A stretch of 64,000 bases of DNA from Trichobilharzia regenti (GCA_944472135.2 OX235262.1:39483804-39547803); one strand, 5' to 3'. Positions 11,301-19,611 are shown, counted from the stretch's first letter. Notes: generated from the letters alone by a model not told the origin. A program made the numbers and translations.

Positions 11301-11586
11301 ATAATTCTTCCAAGAGGATACCATGCCATATCATCAAACCAGTCATGGAACTTGTAAAACCCCTCTTCTGTCATAAAGCGGGTGGTACGATAGTTAAAAT
11401 AAGGGTCAAATTCATGGATGACCGATTCAAAACGAATGACGGAATAAAGTCTGATGGCAAATGCTTCATTTTAATTAACAGTAACCATAACAGCTTACCC
11501 AAGACAGCAGCAATACCTACTGCAACCAACTGTAACAGGATAGCCTGCTTTTCACTGCTGAGGCGAAAAATCTTAGTCACATCCAT
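824..11586 (-). CDS. STT3A: STT3A, oligosaccharyltransferase catalytic subunit (first 10 exons, 3' end off window)
   Basis: Catalytic subunit of the ER oligosaccharyltransferase, a multi-pass membrane enzyme that moves the lipid-linked glycan onto Asn in N-X-S/T. Ten exons join in phase: 11499-11586, 11281-11463, 11145-11247, 10870-11110, 10725-10835, 10607-10687, 10419-10572, 8353-8508, 8185-8267 and 824-1054 (1431 nt, 477 codons, all GT-AG). Visible motifs are [10 protein letters not shown] with Asp49, [23 protein letters not shown] with DNE at 167-169, [10 protein letters not shown] with Glu351, and [12 protein letters not shown]. The exon 10 stretch QDSTYP matches STT3A rather than STT3B, from memory of the animal proteins. 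Six introns are 33-37 nt; introns 7 and 9 are 1910 and 7130 nt and full of transposon debris. The WWDYG catalytic domain is not present, so the 3' exons must lie beyond position 1. No frameshift or stop was seen in any exon. Confidence 0.95.
1060..1815. other. Unassigned part of STT3A intron 9
   Basis: No recognisable element. A 67-codon plus-strand frame at 1300-1503 matches nothing I know and has no visible splice context. Confidence 0.4.
1820..1960 (-). mobile_element. Degenerate tRNA-like SINE (family E)
   Basis: On the minus strand, GTAACGTC and a box B-like GGTTCCAGACTC resemble the better copy at about 52.37 kb. Plus-strand TGCTGGCGCCCGTCAGCA nearby is an imperfect palindrome. Weak, decayed copy. 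Confidence 0.4.
2195..2450 (+). mobile_element. RTE-like (family B) 3' tail
   Basis: A 5'-truncated tail ending in GTGGAGATGTGCTGCTGAAG, a CACTAGGAACC variant and an AT-rich (ATA) tail. Same family and strand as the copy at 375-690. Non-coding remnant. Confidence 0.7.
2460..2870. other. Unassigned AT-rich intronic sequence
   Basis: Nothing recognised beyond low-complexity A/T. Confidence 0.4.
2884..3028. repeat. Fold-back of RTE (family A) 3' ends
   Basis: Plus-strand TAGAACTTTGCACAGAAGAG, then a CTAGTTCAAGTTGCC segment, is mirrored after an AT-rich loop (about 2940-2975) by GGCAACTTGAACTAGTG and a TGTGCAAAGTTCTA segment. The arms are two opposite copies of the same RTE terminus, placed to form a hairpin, with TGAC repeats just outside. 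Confidence 0.75.
3030..3600 (-). mobile_element. RTE-like (family A) 3' fragment
   Basis: Reverse-strand remnants of the RT C-terminus ([19 protein letters not shown] near 3.57 kb, then the region matching GDMAQNR and CIHSL of the 12-kb element). Frameshifted and stop-filled. It sits in STT3A intron 9 in the same orientation as the gene. Confidence 0.75.
3604..4355. other. Unassigned sequence in STT3A intron 9
   Basis: AT-rich, no convincing coding, tRNA-like or LTR signal. Confidence 0.4.
4360..4968 (+). mobile_element. RTE-like (family A) 3' fragment, plus orientation
   Basis: Reads through the RT C-terminus ([12 protein letters not shown], then a degenerate KSVDEVV-like stretch) into the 3'UTR ending with TTACATGGAGTGTGGTAACT, a CTGCTGCACTG segment and a TGAC-repeat tail. 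Its 3' end meets an oppositely oriented copy. Confidence 0.8.
4969..5480 (-). mobile_element. RTE-like (family A) 3' fragment, minus orientation, tail-to-tail with its neighbour
   Basis: Begins with ACATAGAACTTTGCACTGGA and a CACACTCCATG segment (the element terminus on the opposite strand) and continues through the RT C-terminal remnant. With the preceding copy it makes a tail-to-tail inverted pair meeting at about 4970. Confidence 0.8.
5490..5975. other. Unassigned sequence in STT3A intron 9
   Basis: AT-rich with no recognised feature. A 60-codon frame at 5703-5885 looks random. Confidence 0.4.
5981..6195 (+). mobile_element. tRNA-like SINE, family C
   Basis: The tRNA-like head has box A-like GGTTCAGTGTTAGAAT and box B-like GGATTCGATTCCC. 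The body runs GTAGTAATCTCGGTAAAGAG to a tail ending GAATGTAAAGGAATG. Related copies are at 36.79 and 63.06 kb. It is a dispersed retroposon rather than a working tRNA gene. Confidence 0.7.
6270..6290. repeat. (TA)n microsatellite
   Basis: About ten TA units, just after an isolated box B-like GGGTTCGAACCCGGG at about 6228-6242. Confidence 0.9.
6300..7310. other. Unassigned sequence in STT3A intron 9
   Basis: AT-rich, no recognised gene or element. Confidence 0.4.
7312..7955 (-). mobile_element. RTE-like (family A) 3' fragment
   Basis: Minus-strand reading gives the degenerate C-terminal RT region (KWHN-like near 7.84 kb, then [12 protein letters not shown] and [10 protein letters not shown]). 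The 3' end is near 7312 (GAACTTTGTATAGAAGTGCA on plus). It is close to STT3A exon 9. Confidence 0.8.
8185..8267 (-). CDS. STT3A: STT3A exon 9
   Basis: Short 83-nt exon encoding [16 protein letters not shown] and [12 protein letters not shown], a membrane helix. The acceptor is TTTTGTAG and the donor TCG/GTTAGT. It lies only 85 nt after exon 8 but 7.1 kb before exon 10. Confidence 0.93.
8268..8352 (-). repeat. STT3A intron 8, largely an ATT/TAA microsatellite
   Basis: The 85-nt intron between exons 8 and 9 is mostly an interrupted trinucleotide run (about 8284-8331), leaving short splice-site ends. The run reads ATT on the plus strand and AAT in the sense direction. Confidence 0.85.
8353..8508 (-). 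CDS. STT3A: STT3A exon 8
   Basis: Encodes residues 321-372 ([16 protein letters not shown], then [17 protein letters not shown]), which is the external-loop region with the catalytic-site Glu351. The acceptor TTTAG abuts GAAAAATT and the donor is G/GTAAGT; both edge phases match the neighbouring exons. The family usually reads SVSE; here the third residue is Ala. Confidence 0.95.
8572..9290 (+). mobile_element. RTE-like (family B) C-terminal RT and 3' tail
   Basis: Plus-strand reading starts [16 protein letters not shown], matching the post-YADD region of the family B copy at 50.2 kb. It passes several stops and ends with CACTTGAAATCCAAGGGAGT and an (ATA) tail. It lies in STT3A intron 7, antisense to the gene, about 60 nt from exon 8. 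Confidence 0.8.
9300..9660. other. Unassigned sequence in STT3A intron 7
   Basis: No recognised feature. Confidence 0.4.
9667..9965 (-). mobile_element. RTE-like (family B) 3' tail
   Basis: The plus strand begins with an (ATT)n tail and CAGAGTGGAACAAGGGCTTT, the reverse of the family B terminus, then about 250 nt of degenerate 3' sequence. It lies in STT3A intron 7. Confidence 0.7.
9970..10375. other. Unassigned sequence in STT3A intron 7
   Basis: No feature beyond AT-rich intronic sequence next to the exon 7 donor. Confidence 0.4.
10419..11586 (-). CDS. STT3A: STT3A exons 1-7, compact 5' cluster
   Basis: Seven exons in 1.17 kb are separated by introns of 35, 33, 34, 34, 37 and 34 nt. They encode residues 1-320: a short cytosolic N-terminus ([14 protein letters not shown]), the first membrane helix, the first luminal loop with the metal-binding Asp49, the DNE motif and further helices. 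The start at 11586 is supported by how closely the N-terminus parallels animal STT3A and by an acceptor-like AG just upstream. The frame is continuous across all six junctions. Confidence 0.95.
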
Positions 11587-11606
11587 CTAAAAAAGAGTAG
11601 CGGAAG
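11587..11606 (-). promoter_or_regulatory. Candidate splice acceptor abutting the STT3A start codon
   Basis: On the minus strand the sequence runs CTACTCTTTTTTAG straight into ATG. A pyrimidine tract plus AG next to the initiator fits a spliced-leader trans-splice acceptor or a 5'UTR cis-intron. Schistosomes are known to trans-splice a leader to a subset of mRNAs. Which of the two operates here is inference. Confidence 0.5.
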
Positions 11607-11970
11607 GATTAATTAAGGGCTGACTAATTAAATGAATAAAAATATGTGGAAAAATTAGAATGAGGGTGAATTTATTGGAAACGAAGAAAAGAGAGTTATT
11701 TATTTAAACGTAAATATACCGCCATACTGGCAATAAGACGCACCACACAAAGCAACTCAATAATAATACAAAGGAAAGAAAAATAACAGACACGTGGGTG
11801 AAAAAAACAAGCAAAATACCTATAAATAATTCGAAAAGAATAGAAGAAAGAAGACAACTGAAGTGTAATAGCCACTGATTTTGACTTTGAACTTTGTCTC
11901 ATGCCGTCCTGGGCCACTGAACATCATCCAATATCTGTCGTAATCAAACTGCACGCCAAATCTGTCTATC
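11607..11970. other. STT3A upstream region
   Basis: Roughly 360 AT-rich bases between the STT3A start and the 3' end of the RTE element at about 11.97 kb. The promoter and 5'UTR should lie here, but no clear core promoter motif was recognised. The short open frames present look like chance. Confidence 0.5.
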
Positions 11971-12150
11971 GGTCTGTTTTCGACATAGAAATTTGCACAT
12001 ATGTGCAGCAGTTCAAGTTGCCACACTCCATGTAGCACACAAAGCAAGAGAAGAAAGTACAAGAAAAGCATAATAGAGGCAGTGAGCAGAGGGGTGAGAC
12101 AAAGTAATAGTAATAAAGAAATACAAAACAGTTTCATTGAAGATCATAAG

Positions 12151-12462
12151 TCACAGGGAGTGGATGCATCTGCGCCACTGAGAACGATTTTGAGCCATGT
12201 CACCAATTGTTTCCAACCATAGATTTTTACCATCCCGAGGACCCCAGCCTGGAAGTCTACACCTTCCTACGTGGCTTAGACCAACTGTTGTGGATTTCAT
12301 TGACTGATGCCAAGTTTTTGTTTGACCGCCGCTAGCTTTTCTCCAGCCTGACCCTATATCCGCTAACATTGCTCGTCGAGGGAGGCGGTGGCTTGGCATA
12401 CGTAACACATGTCCTAACCATCTCAGTCTTTGTAGCTTCATGACTTCGTCGATTGATTTCAT
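12151..12462 (-). pseudogene. RTE C-terminal tail (second partial copy)
   Basis: Encodes KSIDEVMKLQRLRWLGHVLR, a Trp/Gly-rich stretch, GDMAQNRSQWRRCIHSL and stop. It repeats the segment at 12742-12840 and then supplies the missing C-terminus. The same tail, decayed, recurs near 3.2, 5.2, 7.5 and 61.1 kb. Confidence 0.85.
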
Positions 12463-12741
12463 CTAGCATCTATCAGTTCGGATGAGGTGGTGGAGATCCA
12501 GTGGTTTTTACTCACCTTTGGGTTTACCTTATTCACAGCTTTTACAGCTGTATCTATGGCTGCCTGGATATTTTTCCAAGCTTCTTCAGGGTGAGCACAG
12601 CTGTCGAACACAGATATGTGTTTAGCTAGTTCTTCCTGAAATACGGATTTAGTTTCCTGATCGAGCTGGGGACGTGATGGTTTTACCGCCAGCTGTTTCC
12701 TACGTCCGTTCAGTCGTAAGCACACCCGAGCGCGGACCAGG
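12463..12741 (-). repeat. Duplicated RTE linker segment inside the element
   Basis: Nearly the same as 14432-14701, with an extra 9 nt (TTTTACAGC on the plus strand) and a few changes. On both sides it is joined to RT C-terminal sequence (plus-strand TTGATTTC/ATCTAGC and GCGGACCAG/GGAGGCG). The segment therefore lies between two partial copies of one C-terminal region. Confidence 0.85.
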
Positions 12742-13344
12742 GAGGCGATGACTTGGCATACGTAACACATGTCCTAACCATCTCAGTCTTTGTAGCTTCA
12801 CGACTTCGTCGATTGATTTCCCCTGTTTACCTAGAACTCTACGCCTAACCTCAATGTTGCTCACCTTATTATGCCACTTTACACGGGAAATAGAACGCAG
12901 GCACCTATGATCAAAGACAGCTAGTCTTTTCATGTCTTCCACTCTCAGTGGCCAGGTCTCACAACCATAAAGGAGGACGGAGCGGACTGATGAGCAGTAC
13001 ACCCGCCCTTTGGTCGATAGTCGAACATCTCGTCTACGCCAGAGTCGGCGTAAACTGGCAAATGCGAAACGAGCCCCTTGTATTCGTGCTGAGATTTCGT
13101 CAGAGATCAACCCGTTGGGGCTGATGGTACTTCCCAAATAAGTGAAGCGGTCAACGTGCTCTACCACTTCACTTCCTATTTTTAAACTAGGCGTCGATGT
13201 AGTCCAGTCCTGTAACATCATCTTGCATTTGGCGGGAGCGAATCGCATGCCAAACATTCGTAGATTGCGGCTCAAGGTGTTTAGAAGACTCTGCATTTCG
13301 TCAGCGTCTTCGCCTAGAAGGACTATATCGTCTGCATATTCCAA
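12742..13344 (-). pseudogene. RTE RT 3' part: YADD box and C-terminal domain, frameshifted
   Basis: Continues the element in another frame with motif C EYADDIVLLG, FAPAKCKMML, YLGSTIS, SVLLYGCETWPLR and LRWLGHVLRMPSHRLP. The frame then runs into the inserted linker copy at about 12741 and stops shortly after. The true C-terminal tail is found only downstream at 12151-12462. Confidence 0.88.
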
Positions 13345-16085
13345 GTCAACGAGATTATTCCCGGTAGCAAGTCAATCCCTGAGTCGCTGAAGTCACCTAG
13401 GGTTAAGTCCATTAACACATCTATGATGAAGTTGAATAGAAAAGGAGATAATGGGCATCCTTGACGGACACCACTGGTCGTCATCAGTTCAGATGACAGC
13501 TCGCCGTAAGCCCTCACCTGGCTGTATGAGTACGAGTAGAGTGCCTTAATCAGTGCAATATATTTTCTCGGAATTCCCTTTACAGCCAAGCATCTCCAGA
13601 GAACTTCCCGATCGACAGAGTCGAATGCTGCCTTTAGGTCAAGAAATATAATGACTGTTGGACGCCGGTAGGAATGCCTATGTTCTAGAATCTGTCGGAG
13701 GGTGAAGATATGATCAATACACCCTCTTCCTGGTCTAAAGCCTGCCTGGCTCTCTCGTGTTTGTGCTTCCCGAGCACCACTCAGTCTACGCATGATTATT
13801 GAGCCTAAGACTTTAGATACTATATTAGTCAAGCTAATCCCTCTGTGATTATCACAGGAAGACTTGTCTCCCTTCTTGTATATGGGGATAATCAGTGACT
13901 TACACCAACCCGATGGGACTTCTTCTGATTCCCAGACGCTGCCTAGTACCTCAGTTAATCCAGACAGTAAGCTGTCTCCACCGTACTTAAATACCTCTGG
14001 AGTCATTCCATCAGGTCCCGCTGCTTTGCCTAGTTTCAGATTGGTGACAGCTTTAGTAACCTCAGTTAGGGACGGAGGACCTGTGTCTATATCCCATTCA
14101 GGGAGGTGTTGGATGCTCGGAAGGTTGAGCGTGGCTGTGGGCCAATTAAACTGCTCCTCATAATGCTCTTTCCAACGATCCAGTCGTCTATCCTGTGAGC
14201 TAATTATAGTGCCATTTTTTTCCGAGATTGTCTCACTAATGATTTGTCTTCTCCCACCCGTTTCCCTGATGAGTCTAAAGAGTTGCCTGGTGTTGCCTAT
14301 CCTCGAAGCTTTCTCCATCTCTTTGGCTTTTGTCGCCCACCACTGTTCACGGTCCTTGCGGAGACTTTTCGTAAGTTTCCTCTTGTGCAGCTTTCGCTCC
14401 TCATTGAATTCGGAGCTCGCCGGAATAAGTCTTCTAGCATCTATCAGTTCGGATGAGGCGGTGGAGATCCAGTGGTTTTTACTCACCTTTGGGTTTACCT
14501 TATTCACAGCTGTATCTATGGCTGCCTGGATATTTTTCCAAGCTTCTTCAGGGTGAGCACAGCTGTCGAACACAGATATGTGTTTAGCTAGTTCTTCCTC
14601 AAATACGGATTTAGTTTCCTGATCGAGCTGGGGACGTGATGGTTTTACCGCCAGCTGTTTCCTACGTCCGTTCAGTCGTAAGCACACCCGAGCGCGGACC
14701 AGTGCATGGTCGGTATCTACGCACGTGTTCCAGAAGGAGCGACAATCTCCTACCGACCCACGCCAACGATAGCTTATTGCTATGTGGTCTATTTGTGTCC
14801 AGCGTTGGTTTGATGAAGGGGGTCTCCAAGTCAAACAGTGTCTCTCCTTGTGTTTGAAGTTAGTGCTTACAAGAAACAAATGATTATCAGAGCAGAACTG
14901 TAGGAGACGGTCACCGTTGTCGGTTCGCTGGCACGGAACTCCATAGGTGCCACCGACATCCTTCTCAGATTGACACAATTTCCCTACTTGAGCGTTAAAG
15001 TCACCAGCTAGAACGACTATGTCTGAGCGTTTAGCCTTTCGCACCAAACTAGACAGCTTTTGGTAGAACTCATCCTTCGTTTCATCTGAACTGCAGTCAG
15101 TGGGGGCGTAGGCGGAGATTACGAAAAGGCATCGGCGAGTAGTGCAGTCCTTCCTCCTTCTTACTGATCCGTTCAGGCGGACAGCACACATTCGGCTATC
15201 TACCGGGATCCAGTCAAGCAATGTCTTTTCTGCCCTAGTACTCAAAGCTATCCCTACGCCAGCTAATCCTCGTGAACTAGCTGTGGCATCTCCTGACACC
15301 CTCAAGGTGAATTTTGCAGATTCAACCTGTTGGCCAGGTGGGGTTAGGTGAATAACCACACTTGGGTCTTGTATGCGTGTTTCTGAAACACAGCATACAT
15401 CAATGGCTCGTGATGCCAGGGTCTTGGCTAGTGATGCTTGTTGTCCTATTTGGCAAAGTGTCCTAACATTAAGAGCTCCTATATGAAATTGGTGGCGCGG
15501 CTTTAAGAGGCTGTCGGTGGTGGTTTTTTGGCTTCCATCGTTTTTAGTGGACGCAGAGTGGAGAGCTATCAAGTCGAGGAGTTGCATCAGTGGAAGGAAG
15601 GCAAGATGATAGAGATGAAGATGAAGACAAAGATGAGTGAGTGAAGAGAGGTTTCGTGTGCGTTTCGGATTGTGAGGGCGATTGTTACTTCCCGGCTGCC
15701 CACACCGTGGAAGTTGGTTGCGTGACCGCAGAGCCCAGGGGACAACTGCTTGAGGCCGGTCACACGCGGCCTGTTTTTGTTCGTTCTTTTTTGTTTGGTG
15801 TGTCTCAGTAGCATATTTATCACTCCTGCCCTGTGACACGGCAGCAGGAAGCGCGGTCGTTGTTAATCCGGGCCACGGCCGATCCGGCATGAAATTTTGT
15901 GATTTTGTATTTATCATGATGTTGGATTGGGTAGCTGCTTTTTGTTTAACCGCTATCCAAACAACCTGCCTGGCATGGTAGACCTCAAGAGACATAAGTC
16001 TCAGCCAGTATAGCTTGAATAGATCATTGCGGTGTTCTAGCCCGACCACCACGTCAAGGTAACAGCTTTCGGTCGCCAAATACAA
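13323..16085 (-). CDS. RTE ORF: AP-endonuclease plus reverse transcriptase (920 codons, ends at a frameshift)
   Basis: The endonuclease motifs are intact: LNVRTL, SETR (metal-binding Glu), LAGDFNAQVG, TQIDHIAI and DTDHALV. After a basic linker the RT shows LKLGKAAGPDGMTPEV, PIYKKGDKSSCDNHRGISL, QAGFRPGRGCIDHIF, motif A FLDLKAAFDSVDR and motif B SGVRQGCPLSPFLF. The frame is lost after DLLPG near 13365 by a 1-base-type shift, and the YADD box continues in the adjacent frame. The enzyme would nick target DNA and prime reverse transcription from it. The long open frame suggests a fairly young copy. Confidence 0.9.
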   Translation of the reverse strand: MYLATESCYLDVVVGLEHRNDLFKLYWLRLMSLEVYHARQVVWIAVKQKAATQSNIMINTKSQNFMPDRPWPGLTTTALPAAVSQGRSDKYATETHQTKKNEQKQAACDRPQAVVPWALRSRNQLPRCGQPGSNNRPHNPKRTRNLSSLTHLCLHLHLYHLAFLPLMQLLDLIALHSASTKNDGSQKTTTDSLLKPRHQFHIGALNVRTLCQIGQQASLAKTLASRAIDVCCVSETRIQDPSVVIHLTPPGQQVESAKFTLRVSGDATASSRGLAGVGIALSTRAEKTLLDWIPVDSRMCAVRLNGSVRRRKDCTTRRCLFVISAYAPTDCSSDETKDEFYQKLSSLVRKAKRSDIVVLAGDFNAQVGKLCQSEKDVGGTYGVPCQRTDNGDRLLQFCSDNHLFLVSTNFKHKERHCLTWRPPSSNQRWTQIDHIAISYRWRGSVGDCRSFWNTCVDTDHALVRARVCLRLNGRRKQLAVKPSRPQLDQETKSVFEEELAKHISVFDSCAHPEEAWKNIQAAIDTAVNKVNPKVSKNHWISTASSELIDARRLIPASSEFNEERKLHKRKLTKSLRKDREQWWATKAKEMEKASRIGNTRQLFRLIRETGGRRQIISETISEKNGTIISSQDRRLDRWKEHYEEQFNWPTATLNLPSIQHLPEWDIDTGPPSLTEVTKAVTNLKLGKAAGPDGMTPEVFKYGGDSLLSGLTEVLGSVWESEEVPSGWCKSLIIPIYKKGDKSSCDNHRGISLTNIVSKVLGSIIMRRLSGAREAQTRESQAGFRPGRGCIDHIFTLRQILEHRHSYRRPTVIIFLDLKAAFDSVDREVLWRCLAVKGIPRKYIALIKALYSYSYSQVRAYGELSSELMTTSGVRQGCPLSPFLFNFIIDVLMDLTLGDFSDSGIDLLPGIISLTWNMQTI

Positions 16086-16134
16086 TTGGATTATTTTGGA
16101 GGATGATTAGGATAAAATTTTCCATTTTATCAGC

Positions 16135-17425
16135 ACCCTAACAAGGGAGGACTACATCGCAAACGTCCTCTAAACAAACGGAACTCCCAATTAAGAAACA
16201 GATTACCGAAACCTCTTGGTCAACCAAGGTCATATACGTTGAGAACAATTAAGAATTGTGAAATTTAACATTCAGGAAGAATACCAATAATAAACGTTAC
16301 TTCAGAAGACAGCTCTTCAAGCAATGAGTAAGTTCGAGTTAGTTGTTATGTCTTCCGGCACTTCGTAGTCAAACAGTTCTACAGGCGAAGACGAAAATTA
16401 AAATCTGATGTAAGCGATGGCAACACATTCCATGTGAACTAAGCAGGTCAAATTACATAGTATCGAACTTCTACGTTCGGAAGTACTAATGGGTGTAAGG
16501 TAATATTTCTGTCTTGTTTCTCAGTGCTCAGAGAAATATGCTTACATGAGTCTAACATCTAAAAATACGTCTGCATTAAGCTACCACATGTGATAACCAA
16601 AAGCCTTAAAATGTATAATGACGCAGCAATGCTAGATGTTATGTTGGTGTATGCTGGACATATGAAATAACGATATATAAACATACAAATAAAAACGACA
16701 ACACTAACTGCCAAATTGTATTTGGTTATTTCAATTTTAAATATGCCACTAACCATTAGTACAATTTACCTTTACCATTCAGAAAGTAATGCTCTTGGTT
16801 CTCTTTTAACAAGTTTCAAAAAATGCATCTGAGAACATTTTACAGTAATCCAAAACACATGTCGTGCACTTATCTACCACTGACACTAATCACAACCTTC
16901 ATAACACCGAATAGTTCAGTTGGATATCGTCTAATATGAGACCACGATCTCATCTGTATTCTACCTAGGGTTCGTATGCCAACCCTAAGAGCCAGTATTA
17001 TTTCACAGGCACACATATTATGAGAAGCCAGTGTCTGATGTCAACTCAAATGAAGTTTCGGAATCATCTGTATTCTTCTGGATTTATATTTATTCATCGG
17101 AAATTTATCTCTTAGAAGTCACTCAATATTAAGGTCTCCATCCCCTCACTGTTTTTCACATATAATGCAGGATTACTATTACATTTTATACGAAACCTGA
17201 TTCAGTTAAGGTCGCATTTATCTCTCTGGGTGAATAATACACTAATGAACAGTATTTATAAGGTAAAATATGTCCAAAATAATGATTTATGTAAACAGTT
17301 ACTTCATAACATCAGAAAATGCCAATGGACAAGGTCACGTTTATACGCAGCGCTTAGGTTAAACGTCATCTTACCGAAGCAGTTAAACTACTTCAAATTT
17401 AGATATATTGGTTGAGGATAGAAGG
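16135..17425. other. Mostly unassigned intergenic sequence
   Basis: AT-rich; no exon or RT motif seen. A weak tRNA-like stretch at 16912-16990 (TTCAGTTGGAT, then GGGTTCGTATGCC) may be an old SINE head. Confidence 0.4.
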
Positions 17426-17438
17426 CCTGCAGCCTACG

Positions 17439-17693
17439 TTAATCCTTTTCTAGTGAATTTATTTGCTTGTCTGAACCCTTCTTAAATGAATCAGTTGGGG
17501 TTCCAGACCCCACTTCCTCTTTGAGTCGGGTCCAAGAGTTTATGACTCGGTGTGAGAAGCAGGACTCAACAGCAATGTGATCTCTTCTTGACTTTTGAAC
17601 TCTCCTGCTATGTCCTCTAAGGTGTTCCAACCTAATGGGAAAGAAAAGAGAGAATAGGTAAGGTCCATAGTCATTATTTAAAATTTTAAACAT
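17439..17693 (-). pseudogene. CR1/jockey RT C-terminus
   Basis: 84-codon open remnant whose RGHS, FFSHRVINSW-like and SFK landmarks are typical of the C-terminal end of CR1/jockey polyproteins. No catalytic residues lie in this part. Confidence 0.75.
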
Positions 17694-18486
17694 TGGTATT
17701 ATATCTCCTCTCTTCCTGCGGTATGACAGGGAGAAGAGATTTAAACTGTCTAATCTTTCCTTTATATGAAAACTTTTTCATGCCGAGAATCAAACGTGTT
17801 GCCTTACTTTGGACCTAACTAGAATTTGTGAATCCCCTTCAAGACAAGAACTGGCTGTCTGGATAGTCTCCTAGTCTTGACCTCACCAGAGATGTATATA
17901 AGGAGGTGAAAATATCTCTGGTGATCCTTGTAAAGGCTCTGCAAATCACCCACCATGTGATAATGTGCCCTAGTTTTTAAATCGTGGCTAGCAATAACAC
18001 TTGAATCCAAATGAGTCTGAACTGATGGGATTGTTACTCCCTCTAGTTCATAGGGGCTGATGCTTACGTGTGCTACATTGAATGGGAGCATCTATTCTCT
18101 GGACTACTCTGGCAGTTTGTTGGGGTCCTCCTGCAACGTGGACGTATCACCGCTGCCCTTCTACGCTGTCCAGGTTTTTAAGTCATCTGCGTGTAGGACC
18201 ATAGGGGATTTGATTAGTAAAGATAACCCACTAATATGCAAAATAAATAGGAGAGGTCTGAGTACCGTGTTTTGTGGCACTCAGCTACCCACTGTTATCC
18301 AGGAGGAGAGTTTCGAGTTGATCCTAACCCTCTGCTTCCTATCTACGAAGAATTCTCCGATCCAGTTTACTTGATACCAAGACTTTACAACTTCGTAATT
18401 AGTCTTTTATAAGGAACTTAGTTGAATGCTTTGCTGAACCCTATGAAGACGACGTCAACGGGTCTTCTGTTATCCTTTGATTTGAC

Positions 18487-18835
18487 CTAGCATTCTCTTT
18501 CAGTGAGGAGGTTTGGCAAGCATGAGAGGTTCCTCCAGAAGGCATGCTGTGCTTTGGATAACAAGCTGCTGTTTTCCAGATATGCTTTGATGCTTTTTGA
18601 TGATTCTTCCGGTGTCTTGATTAAAGTGCTGGGGAGACTGATAGGCCTGTAATTCCAAGGGCTTTGTCCTGATCCTCCTTTGTGGATGGGGGTTACTATG
18701 GCGTCTTTCCAACCACGCGGTAACGCTCCATTTATGAGAGATAGATTGAAGATCGTGATCAAGAGGCCGGCTATGTGGGCTGATAGCTCCCTGAGAAGCC
18801 TTGGATGAACTTGAAAGTGAACACAGCGTGATCAC
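18487..18835 (-). pseudogene. CR1/jockey RT finger region, frameshifted
   Basis: Two overlapping minus-strand frames share the coding: LINGALPRGWKDAIVTPIHK, GGSGQSPWNYRPISLPSTL and LSKAQHAF. They correspond to RT motifs 0-2, where the family usually reads KGD, NYRPISL and QHGF. Confidence 0.8.
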
Positions 18836-19004
18836 CTCTTCTTAAAGGTTGAAGATGTCGAATGAGATCCACATCCCCACCATGAGGAAACACTAAGTCC
18901 AGAGTTGATGAGGACTGCTATGAGCCATAGAGCGTGGGCTTAATGACGCGTTGGACTAAGGCTAGGGAAATTCTGGATTCCAGCAGTTTATAATCAAAGA
19001 AGTT

Positions 19005-19290
19005 CTTAATAATAATTTATATTCATATGATCGGGTGTTTGCAAGAAATGCACGCCATTTTTACAGGCACGATAAGTTACGCTTTGAATTGCAATCGTAA
19101 AGTAGCATAAATTAATGCTTTTTCAAAAGTTTAAATTGTTCGATTATTTTACAAGCAGTCGTACTGAAGTTTCTGTAGCAGCTTTGCATACTCTTCACTA
19201 AGGCTACCATCAGAGTTGAGCGACAACCAAAACTCCGTTCCGTTTCCTGCTAATAGTTATGGACAACCAGTGAACGGCGCATATTTGGGT
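19005..19290. repeat. Dispersed repeat related to about 27.6 kb
   Basis: Shares TTCATAT, GCA-GAAA-TGCA and TTACAGGCAC-type blocks with 27615-27690 over about 70 nt. Function unknown. Confidence 0.4.
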
Positions 19291-19344
19291 AAGCACTATG
19301 CCACCAAACCTCGCCAGATACTAGCTTGCTAGGCTACTAGCTTA

Positions 19345-19455
19345 CTAGTTTTCTCGCCGGTCCCAAGCCCGGGTAAAGAGGGAGGGTTGGGGCGTGGTGC
19401 TAGCAACTCCACCCCTGTAAAACAACCAAATCGCTACAGAAAATTCAACGAATAA
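19345..19455 (+). mobile_element. SINE family C fragment (body and tail)
   Basis: GGTAAAGAGGGAGGGTTGGG, then GCTAGCAACTCCACCCCTGT and TCGCTACAGAAA, match the body of the family C copies at 36.9 and 63.2 kb. The tRNA-like head is missing. Confidence 0.6.
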
Positions 19456-19611
19456 ATATATTAAAAATTCTAAAAACATGAGTGATAGCCTTACTTTTCG
19501 CTGGAATCGGGGAAGTGAAATGACGCAGGCTGGTGAAAGCTAGCCTTCGGGAAGCCAGTCAGCCGATGTGCCTTCTTTCGATGAAAGCAAAAGTAAGGAT
19601 GGGTACCTGGA

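Larger units (their letters stand above)
11972..16130 (-). mobile_element. RTE-clade non-LTR retrotransposon (family A), nearly full length but broken and rearranged
   Basis: Order on the minus strand: N-terminal extension, AP-endonuclease, linker, reverse transcriptase, C-terminal domain and a 3'UTR ending near 11972. The RT frame breaks just before the YADD box. A second copy of the linker (12463-12741) is spliced into the C-terminal region, followed by a repeated C-terminus. RTE assignment rests on the endonuclease-RT layout and the truncated-tail relatives nearby; a relation to schistosome SR2 is likely but was not tested. It sits about 390 bp upstream of STT3A in the same orientation. 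Confidence 0.88.
17430..18890 (-). mobile_element. CR1/jockey-like non-LTR retrotransposon, decayed
   Basis: Minus-strand frames give RT fragments (LINGALPRGWKDAIVTPIHK, then NYRPISLPSTLIK). The C-terminal signature is in 17439-17693: RLEHLRGHSRRVQKS, FSHRVINSWTRLKEEV and TDSFKK. Stops and frameshifts separate the parts. This resembles the schistosome SR1-type (CR1 group) more than the RTE elements nearby. Confidence 0.8.

Noticed and set aside
13864..14857. Plus-strand ORFs inside the RTE element
   Set aside because: Shadow frames opposite the intact endonuclease-RT ORF.
16912..16990. tRNA gene
   Set aside because: Only loose box A/B resemblance; no acceptor stem pairing.
18060..18374. Plus-strand 104-codon gene
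   Set aside because: Antisense of the CR1/jockey element; no independent motif.
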